IMG/VR virus record: IMGVR_UViG_3300025327_001276
Span: 1 to 33,851 of that record
Direction: 5' to 3' (one strand)
DNA length: 33,851 bases
Source: a virus
This document shows, one piece after another, positions 1-7,020 of this stretch. The position numbers and the translations under genes are program-made. The notes beneath the pieces are model-generated. The model worked only from the letters and a program-made list of their open reading frames with translations, ran no database searches and was not told the DNA's origin. Numbering within the stretch: the stretch's first letter is position 1; the number at the start of each line of letters is the position of its first letter.

Positions 1-11
1 AGATTAACCTA

Positions 12-1886
12 ATGAGTAAGCAATACCCCTTTGATGATATTATATACGCTGAAGGATGGAAAATTGAAAATAAGCTAGGAAAAAGAATAGTTATTATTGG
101 AAATAAAGAGTTTACTTATAATCATCCTTTTGCAATGCACGCTAAGCTTTATAGAGAAAGTAAAAATTCTGAAGAAAAATACCTACATATAAAAGCTATG
201 CATGATTATGCGTGGCCTCATTTAATTCCTACATGGAACTATTGGGACGAAAGAAGGCTTCAAGCACACTGTAATGGTCATAACTATATAAGTTATGCAG
301 GCGGTGCAAGTACTGGTAAAAGTCATATGGCAGCTAGAATTGCAATATTATTTTGGTTAGCTGCTCCTAATAAAAGAACGGTAATTGTCGCTTCTACTAC
401 CCTAGAATCAGCTACAACACGTATCTGGGGATATATCACTCGTTTATTATCTGAATTAGCGATTCAATATCCTTATAGATACTTTCGAGGTAATTGCCCA
501 AAAGTTTTATATGATAAAAATGATCCAATTCACGGTATGTACGCGGTTGCCGCAGGGCGCGGCACTGATGAACAAACAATTTCAAATTGGATAGGAAAAC
601 ACCCTAAAGAAGCTATAATGGTAGTTTTAGACGAAGCTACTGATTTAAATCCAGCAATTTTAAAAAGCTTACCTAATTTAGAAGCAGGTGGAGTAGAATT
701 TAGCTGTATTGCCATAGGAAACAGCGCTTCTAAATTTGATCTACATGGGGCACTCAGCACTCCTTTAGCAACTTGGAATTCAGTAGATCCTTATAAAGAC
801 AACAAATGGGATACTACACAAAAAAATGGAATATGCCTATTTTTTAGCTGCTACGAGTCCCCTGCTATCCATGAGGGAGATCCTGAAAAAAAAGTATTAT
901 TAGAAAGATTTTTTGTAACACAAGAGCAAATTGAAGAAAAAGAAAAGCTTTATGGTAAAGAATCTGACTCATTTTGGCGTATGGTAATTGGCTTTTGGAA
1001 ATTAGATAGCACAGAAGAAACAGTTATAAGTAAGCTATTTATTGATGATTTTAGAGTATTTGAAAAAGCTGAATGGTCAGGAATAGATAAACTTAAAGTT
1101 ATAGCTGGTTTAGACCCCGCCTTTAGCACGGGCGGCGATCAATGTATTTTAAGACTAGCTATACTTGGTCAAGATGTGACTGGAAAAATAATATTAGATT
1201 TTAGAGGAAATGAATTACTATTTAAAATACCAATAACAGCACATAGTAAAGACAGTGCCGATATTCAAATAGCAAAAAAAGTTATAAGTATTTTAAAAGA
1301 TTATGGTGTTAGATTAGCGGATTTAGCAATTGATGCTAACGGGCAAGGCAGAGCACTTGGTGAAGTAATAAGACTTCAAGCAGGCGCACTAGATGTGCCA
1401 ATTAAAATATATTGTACTAAATCAGGGCAATTAGCTGTAAAAAGCTTTGATGTCACTATAAAAAATCCATATGAACTATGGTTTTGCTTTAGAGATTTTA
1501 TTCAAAATAAACAAATAAGGGGATTAGATAATATAACAATTTATCAACTTACAACAAGACAAGTTCACTATAAAAATGGAAAAGCTAGTTTAGAACAGAA
1601 AAAAGATTATAAAAACCGTATGGGGGCAATCATGCCTAGTTTAGCGCGTTCGCCTGATGAAGCAGATGCGGCGGCACTATGCCTTCAAGTAGCTATAATT
1701 AATTATGGCTTTCATGCAGGACAAATGGTTAGAAAAAAAGAAGATAAAGCCTTTGAATATGATAAATTCAGTACCTATCAAGCGTTACTAAAACAAGAAA
1801 GAGAAATTAAAGCAGTTAGTAGAATGGGCGGAATAGAAGCATCATTTACTGGCGATTTAGCAGATATTAAATTCCCTTTCTCTTAA
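12..1886 (+). CDS. terL: Terminase large subunit (packaging ATPase-nuclease)
   Basis: This is the motor that cuts concatemeric phage DNA and pumps it into the prohead. The 624-residue product has both catalytic halves. The N-terminal ATPase has a Walker A at residues 97-104 (GGASTGKS) and a Walker B at 204-210 (VVLDEAT, D207/E208). The C-terminal RNase H-like nuclease has acidic clusters at GLDPAFSTGGD (D368), AIDANGQG (D441) and RSPDEADAA (D549/D552). The length is usual for the family. The ATG at 12 is the first available, but only 11 upstream bases are visible and no Shine-Dalgarno is seen, so the start is provisional. The 3' end overlaps the tail of a convergent minus-strand gene by 20 bases. 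No small-terminase gene lies directly upstream in the window. Confidence 0.95.
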   Translation: MSKQYPFDDIIYAEGWKIENKLGKRIVIIGNKEFTYNHPFAMHAKLYRESKNSEEKYLHIKAMHDYAWPHLIPTWNYWDERRLQAHCNGHNYISYAGGASTGKSHMAARIAILFWLAAPNKRTVIVASTTLESATTRIWGYITRLLSELAIQYPYRYFRGNCPKVLYDKNDPIHGMYAVAAGRGTDEQTISNWIGKHPKEAIMVVLDEATDLNPAILKSLPNLEAGGVEFSCIAIGNSASKFDLHGALSTPLATWNSVDPYKDNKWDTTQKNGICLFFSCYESPAIHEGDPEKKVLLERFFVTQEQIEEKEKLYGKESDSFWRMVIGFWKLDSTEETVISKLFIDDFRVFEKAEWSGIDKLKVIAGLDPAFSTGGDQCILRLAILGQDVTGKIILDFRGNELLFKIPITAHSKDSADIQIAKKVISILKDYGVRLADLAIDANGQGRALGEVIRLQAGALDVPIKIYCTKSGQLAVKSFDVTIKNPYELWFCFRDFIQNKQIRGLDNITIYQLTTRQVHYKNGKASLEQKKDYKNRMGAIMPSLARSPDEADAAALCLQVAIINYGFHAGQMVRKKEDKAFEYDKFSTYQALLKQEREIKAVSRMGGIEASFTGDLADIKFPFS

Positions 1887-2130
1887 TTCTTTTATTAAGT
1901 TCTTTTTTTATAACAGTCTTCATTTTGGATTTAATATCATTAATTAAACTTTCTGGATGCACTATAAGAGTGCCGTCCTGTAATTCTACACCATGAGCAC
2001 GGTCTGAGGTAATAAGATAATGTTTAAGATAGTTTATATTTATATTTAAAACACTAGCAGCTTTCTCTTTTGAATAGAATTTTTCAAGCTTAATACGCTT
2101 TAAGCGTGGGCAACGCTTATAAAAAGCCAT
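1867..2130 (-). CDS. Small HTH-like protein, convergent with terminase
   Basis: This 87-residue basic protein is not firmly recognised. The segment FYSKEKAASVLNININYLKHYLI, broken here as FYSKEKAASVL then NININYLKHYLI, has the spacing of a helix-turn-helix. It is followed by GVELQDGTLIVHPESL, resembling the wing of excisionase/MerR-like small DNA-binding proteins, and the C-terminus is Lys/Arg-rich. I chose the ATG at 2130 because it lies one base after the stop of the upstream gene (2132), a termination-reinitiation arrangement. The longer frame to 2184 would overlap that gene heavily. Its last 20 bases overlap the end of the terminase gene. A small-terminase or regulatory role is possible but is inference only. 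Confidence 0.65.
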   Translation of the reverse strand: MAFYKRCPRLKRIKLEKFYSKEKAASVLNININYLKHYLITSDRAHGVELQDGTLIVHPESLINDIKSKMKTVIKKELNKRIKRKGI

Positions 2131-2131
2131 T

Positions 2132-2428
2132 TCAATCAATTGGGTTAATGAAATCGCTCTTGAAGCTGATACTTTTAGCACCATATTGCTGCATTAAAAT
2201 GTTGCGTCTTTCTTTAATCGCATTAAACGTAGCGGCTGAGAGCTTACACACTTGTCCAATAGTAGTTACTTTGCCCCAAGCAGCATGCATAGCATGTAAT
2301 ATCCCATTAGCAAATCTTAGATCTGCCTCAACAATATCTTCTATGGTAGAATCACGATGCACAGGAAGCGGCTCTTCAATACTAGCTAACGGATCATCTA
2401 AGTCTGTTTCTACTGGTATTAAAGCCAT
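2132..2428 (-). CDS. Hypothetical small phage protein
   Basis: The 98-residue product begins MALIPVETDLDD, has an acidic N-terminal third, and then a helical segment around EADLRFANGILHAMHAAW and KLSAATFNAIKERRN. I do not recognise the family. An upstream in-frame ATG at 2443 exists, but the ATG at 2428 has an AAAGGA Shine-Dalgarno about five bases upstream on the minus strand, so I use it. Its stop is one base from the start of the next minus-strand gene, so the two form a coupled pair. The pair is divergent from the methyltransferase gene at 2481 and convergent with terL. A link to packaging is suggested only by position. Confidence 0.7.
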   Translation of the reverse strand: MALIPVETDLDDPLASIEEPLPVHRDSTIEDIVEADLRFANGILHAMHAAWGKVTTIGQVCKLSAATFNAIKERRNILMQQYGAKSISFKSDFINPID

Positions 2429-2449
2429 AGTTTCCTTTGACATAGAAAC

Positions 2450-2479
2450 AGTATAACAGCTTCATTGGAGTTTAAACAA
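2450..2479 (-). promoter_or_regulatory. Candidate promoter for the minus-strand pair
   Basis: Read on the minus strand, TTGTTT (2479-2474) and TATACT (2455-2450) are separated by 18 bases. They lie just upstream of the ATG at 2428. The -10 is good and the -35 is weak. Confidence 0.35.
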
Positions 2480-2480
2480 T

Positions 2481-3017
2481 ATGCACGATAAACTAGATTT
2501 TGTATGGGAAGCAGCACAAAAATTTAAAATAAAAGCCAAGAAAGACGAGTTTCTAGCACTTATTAGAATAATGCATGGAAGAAAAGTAAAGTCTATATTA
2601 GAAATTGGCACTGGCACTGGCGGTTCGGCACGTGGATTCCTTGAACTATTTAATAGAGTTACAAGTGTGGATAAGATAAAATATGTAGGAGTCGATGCAC
2701 TGATAAAGAAATTCGGCTGGCGTTTTAATTTTATATTGGGGGACAGTCGTGACGTAGAAGTTATTGGAGAATTTGACGTACTTTATATAGACGGTGATTA
2801 CGAATATGCTGGAGTCAGGAATGATTTTGAAAGATTTAGTCCACTAGTTAAACACGGTGGATTAGTAATATTTAATAATATAGTAAAAAATGATAACGAA
2901 GCAATTAAAGGGCATGAAGTATGGAAACTATGGGAAGCACTAAAAATGCAATACATGCACATAGAATTAGTATATGAAGATCCTAAATGGGGTGGGGTGG
3001 GGGTGCTATTTGTATAG
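2481..3017 (+). CDS. Class I SAM methyltransferase-like protein
   Basis: The 178-residue protein has a Rossmann methyltransferase motif I at residues 41-48 (EIGTGTGG), a VDAL strand near 71-74, and the pattern LYIDGDYEYAGVRNDF at 101-116. That pattern is typical of Methyltransf_24/CmcI-like enzymes (iDGdH-Y-gv--D). In that family a later strand usually ends in HD, a metal or catalytic position. Here the equivalent reads FNN (131-133), so activity or substrate may differ. A GGAG Shine-Dalgarno lies at 2467-2470, about ten bases before the ATG. The gene stands alone, divergent from the minus-strand pair and followed by a large noncoding block. The substrate cannot be told from sequence. A host- or DNA-modifying role is inference. 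Confidence 0.75.
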   Translation: MHDKLDFVWEAAQKFKIKAKKDEFLALIRIMHGRKVKSILEIGTGTGGSARGFLELFNRVTSVDKIKYVGVDALIKKFGWRFNFILGDSRDVEVIGEFDVLYIDGDYEYAGVRNDFERFSPLVKHGGLVIFNNIVKNDNEAIKGHEVWKLWEALKMQYMHIELVYEDPKWGGVGVLFV

Positions 3018-3057
3018 GTGCATATTCAATCAAATAGAATGCTTTATATAGGTATAA

Positions 3058-3138
3058 CAATCAAAAAGATTGCTTGTGTATGAGGGAAGCTGCGGAATGA
3101 GTAGTTCAATATAAGTATTTCAATCAAAAAGATTGCTT
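3058..3138 (+). repeat. 18-base direct repeat containing CAATC-N5-GATTG palindrome
   Basis: The 18-mer CAATCAAAAAGATTGCTT occurs at 3058-3075 and 3121-3138, 63 bases apart. Each copy contains the perfect palindrome CAATC/GATTG with a five-base centre. A degenerate third copy is at 3024-3044. The TTGCTT at the end of the second copy could act as a -35, with a poor TAAAAA 17 bases later. These resemble the operators at 3463 and 4545. Confidence 0.7.
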
Positions 3139-3258
3139 ATATATGACGATGTGAGTAAAAAATACGGATGTACATATAGAGTACATACGGGGGTGGTCTG
3201 AATTATCCTACTCATCTTGAATTCCTATAAAAAAGAAATTGTTTATTTTTAACCTTCC

Positions 3259-3327
3259 AGTCCTAATCTAATCAAAGTCTAGATCACGAGAATTATTATT
3301 CTCGGGATGTGATGCATAGTAAGGACT
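3259..3327 (+). other. Nested stem-loop (possible structured RNA or cis site)
   Basis: An outer stem pairs AGTCCT (3259-3264) with AGGACT (3322-3327). An inner arm pairs GATCAC with GTGATG imperfectly (3282-3287/3309-3314). A perfect seven-pair hairpin, CGAGAAT/ATTCTCG, closes on TATT (3287-3304). There is no T-run, so it is not an intrinsic terminator, and it lacks the T-arm of a tRNA. Its function is unknown. Confidence 0.5.
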
Positions 3328-3462
3328 TAGCTAATAACACACATAATATATACATATAATACATTGAATATACTGAATTAATATACTAATAAGTGCGAGG
3401 CTTGCGGCATGAGCTAAATGTGTGAGTGTTTTTATGTGTGAGTGTGAATAATTTTTATTATT

Positions 3463-3504
3463 TCAATCAAAATGATTGACACATATTAAAAATTATGCGA
3501 AAAT
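3463..3504 (+). promoter_or_regulatory. Promoter with overlapping palindromic operator
   Basis: The palindrome TCAATCA-AAA-TGATTGA (3463-3479) overlaps a consensus -35 TTGACA at 3476-3481. Seventeen bases later is GAAAAT (3499-3504), preceded by TG as in an extended -10. It should drive the gene cluster from 3564. A repressor on the palindrome would cover the -35. Confidence 0.65.
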
Positions 3505-3563
3505 GTTTTTATTGCAAATAATGCAATAATTTAATCAATTAAATCAATCAGAAGGATTAAAAA

Positions 3564-4118
3564 ATGAATAAAAAATTAAAATTAGAAATTGGCTGCTACT
3601 TAGACATGAGTATTAGAGATAATCGTAATGTACTTGGTTTTTTGCATGACTTACTAAATGAAAGTCTAACAATACAATTAGCTATAAAATGCAATAAAAC
3701 AAAGGCTTTATTACTTGAAATAGGTAAATTTATTAGTTCAACTAATAAAGAACTAAATGAAATATATCGTAATTCTAATGTAGATTCTGATCTAGATGGT
3801 GAACTAGAATCTATTGCAGATGAGTTAGTCACTGAAGCATGTGATATACTTAATACCTACACTCCAGACTATACATACCTAGGTTTTAACGATGGATCTT
3901 TTGGCTTATGGTGCAGCATAGAAAATGTAAAATATGACTTTGACGGTATAATTTTGCAAGGTCTCGATACTCATTATCTTATACCAAAAGACTTTATGCA
4001 TCTTGTACCAGAAAAATTTACTGGACACATATTATTAACTGATAATTCTAATAATCCATTAGAATTATTATTAAAAACAGAAAATGTTGAAAAAATAGAA
4101 GTAATTTGGCGTATATAA
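3564..4118 (+). CDS. Hypothetical protein, first gene after the early-type promoter
   Basis: The 184-residue product is not recognised. It starts MNKKLKLEIGCYLDMS, has a helical N-terminal half ending in an acidic stretch near residues 72-90 (SDLDGELESIADELVTEA), and a more beta-like second half rich in aromatic and aliphatic residues. No catalytic motif, signal peptide or membrane segment is seen. AGAAGGA lies about six bases before the ATG, a strong Shine-Dalgarno. It is the first gene downstream of the promoter/operator at 3463-3504, which fits an early, possibly host-takeover, protein. That role is positional inference only. Confidence 0.75.
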   Translation: MNKKLKLEIGCYLDMSIRDNRNVLGFLHDLLNESLTIQLAIKCNKTKALLLEIGKFISSTNKELNEIYRNSNVDSDLDGELESIADELVTEACDILNTYTPDYTYLGFNDGSFGLWCSIENVKYDFDGIILQGLDTHYLIPKDFMHLVPEKFTGHILLTDNSNNPLELLLKTENVEKIEVIWRI

Positions 4119-4130
4119 TTACTGTAATTG

Positions 4131-4184
4131 ATAACTCACATTGCATTATTAACATATGAGTTATTATTAGAGTAATTATACTCT
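4131..4184 (+). other. Two intergenic hairpins
   Basis: ATAACTCA (4131-4138) pairs with TGAGTTAT (4157-4164). AGAGT (4169-4173) pairs with ACTCT (4180-4184). Neither has a clean T-run. They may be weak terminators or RNA-processing sites between the two genes. Confidence 0.4.
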
Positions 4185-4202
4185 CTTAAAGAAAGGCATA
4201 AT

Positions 4203-4430
4203 ATGGACTATACAAAAAAAGCTAAAAACGAGCAAAGTTACTATAAACTAACTGATAACGATTATTACAATGCTGCAATAGCTGATTATGTGCAGCAGTA
4301 TAATAAACGACCTCCACATAAAGATATACCAACAAAACATATGATTAAGGCTTTGCGACTCATGCCGTGGGAAAATACATGTGAGGATTGGGCTAGACTG
4401 CATGTAACTGAAATGTTTTTAAGAGCATAA
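4203..4430 (+). CDS. Hypothetical small protein
   Basis: The 75-residue soluble protein is not recognised. It is rich in Tyr, Lys and Asn at the N-terminus (the first 35 residues carry seven Tyr) and ends with a Trp-containing segment, LRLMPWENTCEDWARLHVTEMF. A Shine-Dalgarno, AAAGG, precedes the ATG by about eight bases. It lies between the first early-type gene and a tiny membrane-protein gene that begins three bases after its stop. Confidence 0.65.
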   Translation: MDYTKKAKNEQSYYKLTDNDYYNAAIADYVQQYNKRPPHKDIPTKHMIKALRLMPWENTCEDWARLHVTEMFLRA

Positions 4431-4433
4431 TAT

Positions 4434-4538
4434 ATGATACAACTACTTGATTTTATTAAACCTTTTGTACAAATAACTCTAACAGCAATTATTCGTATAA
4501 TTGGATTAATTATTATATTAAATTTATTTTGTATTTAA
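4434..4538 (+). CDS. Very small membrane protein
   Basis: The 34-residue open frame starts MIQLLDFIKPFV and is almost wholly hydrophobic from residue 11 on, with one Arg and an LIIILNLF run. It would form a single membrane helix. It begins three bases after the stop of the 4203 gene, so translation is probably coupled. No separate Shine-Dalgarno is obvious. Small phage membrane peptides of this kind can be lysis or superinfection-exclusion proteins, but nothing here decides that. Confidence 0.45.
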   Translation: MIQLLDFIKPFVQITLTAIIRIIGLIIILNLFCI

Positions 4539-4539
4539 C

Positions 4540-4568
4540 TTGACTCAATCATTTTGATTGATTATACT
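4540..4568 (+). promoter_or_regulatory. Strong promoter with operator filling the spacer
   Basis: TTGACT (4540-4545) and TATACT (4563-4568) are separated by exactly 17 bases. The palindrome TCAATCA-TTT-TGATTGA occupies 4545-4561, nearly the whole spacer. A bound protein would block RNA polymerase. A second imperfect copy, CAATC-ATAAA-AATTG, lies downstream at 4582-4596. This drives 4627 onward. Confidence 0.8.
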
Positions 4569-4626
4569 TAAGAAGTAAATTCAATCATAAAAATTGAAGA
4601 TTTTAACTTCAAAAAAGGTATAACTT

Positions 4627-5025
4627 ATGAATAACACTGAAGAAAAAAGAGAATTAACGCAAGCTGATTTAAATCAATTTTATGGTACTTTTAACTATCA
4701 TAAACTCACATTGTTTAAAAATGTCGTATTCACAGACGGCATGGCTTATTTAGCTAATGAAGCAAATTGCTATTGGTTAATGAATGAAATAGCCGCTAAA
4801 ACATTAGAATTATACAAGAAAAATAATGATAATGTATTTATTGTAGTTAGATTATTTAAAAAAGGAAAAGAAGCGGTTATTCAATATTCCGACGGTAACA
4901 ATAATATTCTAGATCAAACTAAACTAAGTTTTACTGACTTTCCGCTTAGTCCTTTTCAATGTTACAGCCAACTAGCTGATTATGACCCCGTTAAGTTTGT
5001 CATAATGCTCACCACTGAGTATTAG
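4627..5025 (+). CDS. DUF6876-like protein
   Basis: The 132-residue product matches the layout I know for DUF6876: LTQADLNQFYGTFNYHKL, then VFTDGMAYLANEANCYWLMNEI, a central strand region, FTDFPLSPFQCY, and a C-terminal LTTEY resembling LPSEY. The family is scattered through phages, plasmids and integrated elements and has no known biochemical function. AAAGG precedes the ATG by about nine bases. It is the first gene after the strong promoter/operator at 4540-4568. Family recognition is from memory, with moderate to good confidence. Confidence 0.75.
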   Translation: MNNTEEKRELTQADLNQFYGTFNYHKLTLFKNVVFTDGMAYLANEANCYWLMNEIAAKTLELYKKNNDNVFIVVRLFKKGKEAVIQYSDGNNNILDQTKLSFTDFPLSPFQCYSQLADYDPVKFVIMLTTEY

Positions 5026-5069
5026 GCTAAGTCATTGATGCTAGGTACATGGTCTAGCATGTACTTAGC
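5026..5069 (+). other. Extended intergenic hairpin
   Basis: GCTAAGT (5026-5032) pairs with ACTTAGC (5063-5069). Inside it, ATGCTAG (5038-5044) pairs with CTAGCAT (5054-5060). It starts on the base after the stop of the DUF6876 gene. No T-run follows, so RNA stability or processing is more likely than termination. Confidence 0.55.
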
Positions 5070-5109
5070 TAAAATCGTTTAACCTAGACCTTAAAAAGGG
5101 CTAAAAATT

Positions 5110-5463
5110 ATGAAAGCAACAACTAAAAACTTAGAAGGCATCTTTAAAGTATTTTGTGACAGTTACGGATATAGAGTAGCTAAAAATAGATTAGACGAAG
5201 GCGCATTGGCACTATGGGATAATGGTACTAATTCATGGTCTATAGCCCGTATGTTAGATAATTATGGAATTACTATGCCGTTTGGACATGAAACATACAC
5301 TAAAACAGAACTATACTATAATTTAAAGTTTGCTATTGAATTATCAAGAGATATTAAACGCGCACAAGCTATGCCAGCAAATGCAAAATTAATAGGTAAT
5401 GATGATAAAGGCAAAGATTTGTACACTCAACATTTAATTAACAATATACAAGGCAACTTATGA
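5110..5463 (+). CDS. Hypothetical phage protein
   Basis: The 117-residue soluble protein is not assigned. It shows a GALALWDNGTNSWSIARMLDNYG segment (quoted in two parts: GALALWDNGTNSW, SIARMLDNYG), then PFGHETYTKTELYYNLKFAI, a pattern resembling small conserved proteins of phages and integrative elements whose function is unknown. AAAGGG lies about eight bases before the ATG. Its stop overlaps the next start by four bases (ATGA), so the two are coupled. Confidence 0.65.
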   Translation: MKATTKNLEGIFKVFCDSYGYRVAKNRLDEGALALWDNGTNSWSIARMLDNYGITMPFGHETYTKTELYYNLKFAIELSRDIKRAQAMPANAKLIGNDDKGKDLYTQHLINNIQGNL

Positions 5464-5813
5464 ACAAAGCAAAAGAACTAGCAGAATCGTGGATAAATGG
5501 TAATTTATCGCATGTGTTTAGTGAATTAAATTACGACTTTGATCTTATATTTGATGTATCGGTTCAATTGGACACTCAAAACAAAATTAACTTTCTTACA
5601 TTTTGTGTGCAACAATTAATTAATAAACCGTATAAATCTGAAAATGAAATATCTCACACAGTCAATATCTCACATATTAAAGCTCTAAATACTAAACTCT
5701 CTAAAGCACAAGCCAGAGAAGTATTAAATCACCTCAATAACAATATTGATGATGAATTCGGACTAACCGACACTACAATAAAGTGCGCTATTGAAGAATT
5801 ATTTGATTTATAA
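5460..5813 (+). CDS. Hypothetical protein
   Basis: The 117-residue product is unrecognised. It is mostly helical, with NKAKELAESWINGNLSHVF at the start and SKAQAREVLNHLNNNIDDEF near the end. It starts inside the stop of the preceding gene (ATGA overlap), and the next gene follows within 14 bases. No motif, membrane segment or signal peptide is seen. It belongs to the plus-strand early-type cluster driven from 4540. Confidence 0.65.
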   Translation: MNKAKELAESWINGNLSHVFSELNYDFDLIFDVSVQLDTQNKINFLTFCVQQLINKPYKSENEISHTVNISHIKALNTKLSKAQAREVLNHLNNNIDDEFGLTDTTIKCAIEELFDL

Positions 5814-5826
5814 AAGGAATAAATAT

Positions 5827-6582
5827 ATGAATAACAATATATTAACTGAACTAATTGACATTATGCATAGTGATTTACATGCTTGTTTTTTTGACGCTGA
5901 ACAGCATCCTAAAAACACATTTCAACCGACTAGTAATTTGTCTGATTATAGTAAAATAGTTTATTATGCACCTTCATTATTAGTTTACGGCGATTACACT
6001 GGATGCAGTGTAACACGTTCTAATCATGAAGTTTTTTATGAAAATTTTAAAAATATGCCATGGCTGGAAGTGTATAAAGAGATGCATAATTCTAAATCAT
6101 TACTTATAAATATAAAGCTATTTGACAGCATAGAAGCCCTTAAAACTTTAAAAGACTTAGAAAATTATCCATTAATTAATGAAGAACACCATAGTAATCT
6201 TGAAAATGATTTAGAATGGGAAGCCTGGGAATCAATTTATAGATCTGATTTTAGCTATAAATTAGTAGCTCATTTAGAAAATAATACTGATTTTAGCCCT
6301 AAGTTTATAGAAAAAGTAGAATTATTATGTGATGCAGCACTATTTAGCTTATTTCAAACCCTAAAAGAAACAACTAACACATATTTTTCACATGAAACTG
6401 GCTGTGAGTGTTCAATTGATCTAGATAGGCTTATTAATCCCATTGGCACAAGTAAAACTTTTGATATTTATCATAATTGTGAGCCTATAACTCTCTTAGA
6501 TGTTACTTTATCAGAGCAAACACTGGATAAAATCATAGATCCGTATAAATATCATGATCCTAAGCAAGTAAAACTTTTATAA
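5827..6582 (+). CDS. Hypothetical protein, end of early-type cluster
   Basis: The 251-residue acidic protein is not recognised. The frame opens at 5791, but that overlaps the previous gene. The ATG at 5827 follows AAAGGA by about nine bases and gives MNNNILTELIDIMHSD, so it is preferred. Aromatic residues are frequent (WEAWESIYR, NTYFSHETGCECSIDLDR). No catalytic pattern is clear. The 3' end overlaps the convergent minus-strand gene by six bases. Confidence 0.7.
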   Translation: MNNNILTELIDIMHSDLHACFFDAEQHPKNTFQPTSNLSDYSKIVYYAPSLLVYGDYTGCSVTRSNHEVFYENFKNMPWLEVYKEMHNSKSLLINIKLFDSIEALKTLKDLENYPLINEEHHSNLENDLEWEAWESIYRSDFSYKLVAHLENNTDFSPKFIEKVELLCDAALFSLFQTLKETTNTYFSHETGCECSIDLDRLINPIGTSKTFDIYHNCEPITLLDVTLSEQTLDKIIDPYKYHDPKQVKLL

Positions 6583-6996
6583 ACTCATATTACTTTTATT
6601 AGGTAATTTAAAATTAATACCCCAATCCCAGTCTTTAGGCTTATATATAGTTGCGTTTATATTTAATTTAAAAGCTTTTACTTTCCAATTTAACATTAAA
6701 GCTGCTGTAATCATTACGCCATTAGAAATATAAGAGCTTAACCAGCGCTCACAAACATGTTTTAAGCTATAAGAACTAAAGTTATTACCTTTACTTAATA
6801 TTTTAGGCTGAAGTTTAGCATACAGCAAAAATAACATAGCTGATTTTATGCTCGATTCGGCAGTTATTAGTTTATTTCTTGAAACTAAAAACTCCTCTTT
6901 AAATAAATCCTCCCCCCAAGAAAAACCAAAAATATGTAAGTTTTCATATATAGAAAGCACTTCATAGAGTTTATAGTTAAATTTCTTATTCATCAT
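6577..6996 (-). CDS. Hypothetical protein beside the candidate origin
   Basis: The 139-residue protein has a central patch, SYSLKHVCERWLSSYISNGV followed by MITAALMLNWK. This resembles a motif (SYxLKHxxE...YxSNGxxIxAAxxxGF) in uncharacterised proteins of bacterial mobile elements, which I recall but cannot name. The frame extends to a TTG at 7035 that lies inside the first iteron. I prefer the ATG-ATG at 6996/6993, although neither start has a clear Shine-Dalgarno. It is convergent with the 5827 gene and downstream of the primase on the same strand, across the iteron block. A replication-related role is inferred from position only. Confidence 0.6.
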   Translation of the reverse strand: MMNKKFNYKLYEVLSIYENLHIFGFSWGEDLFKEEFLVSRNKLITAESSIKSAMLFLLYAKLQPKILSKGNNFSSYSLKHVCERWLSSYISNGVMITAALMLNWKVKAFKLNINATIYKPKDWDWGINFKLPNKSNMSL

Positions 6997-7020
6997 AGGT
7001 TTAATTGACTTAAACCAGGT

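Larger units (their letters stand above)
3018..3563. other. Noncoding regulatory/structural block
   Basis: No convincing gene lies in this 546-base stretch. It holds three CAATC-type palindromes near 3024, 3058 and 3121, an inverted repeat at 3168-3186 (ATGTAC/GTACAT), a nested hairpin at 3259-3327, two copies of ATGTGTGAGTGT (3418-3429 and 3434-3445), and a promoter with operator at 3463-3504. It separates the terminase side from the early-type gene cluster. A cis-acting function (early promoters, packaging or an RNA) is inferred. Confidence 0.7.

Noticed and set aside
2106-2456. Plus-strand open frame opposite the small minus-strand pair
   Set aside because: It has no Shine-Dalgarno, and the minus-strand frames have better starts, coupling and composition.
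3058-3138. CRISPR-like repeat-spacer array
   Set aside because: There are only two exact copies plus one degenerate copy, and the repeat is a palindromic operator found elsewhere at promoters.
3259-3327. tRNA-like fold
   Set aside because: Outer and inner stems exist, but there is no T loop, D arm or anticodon stem of proper size.
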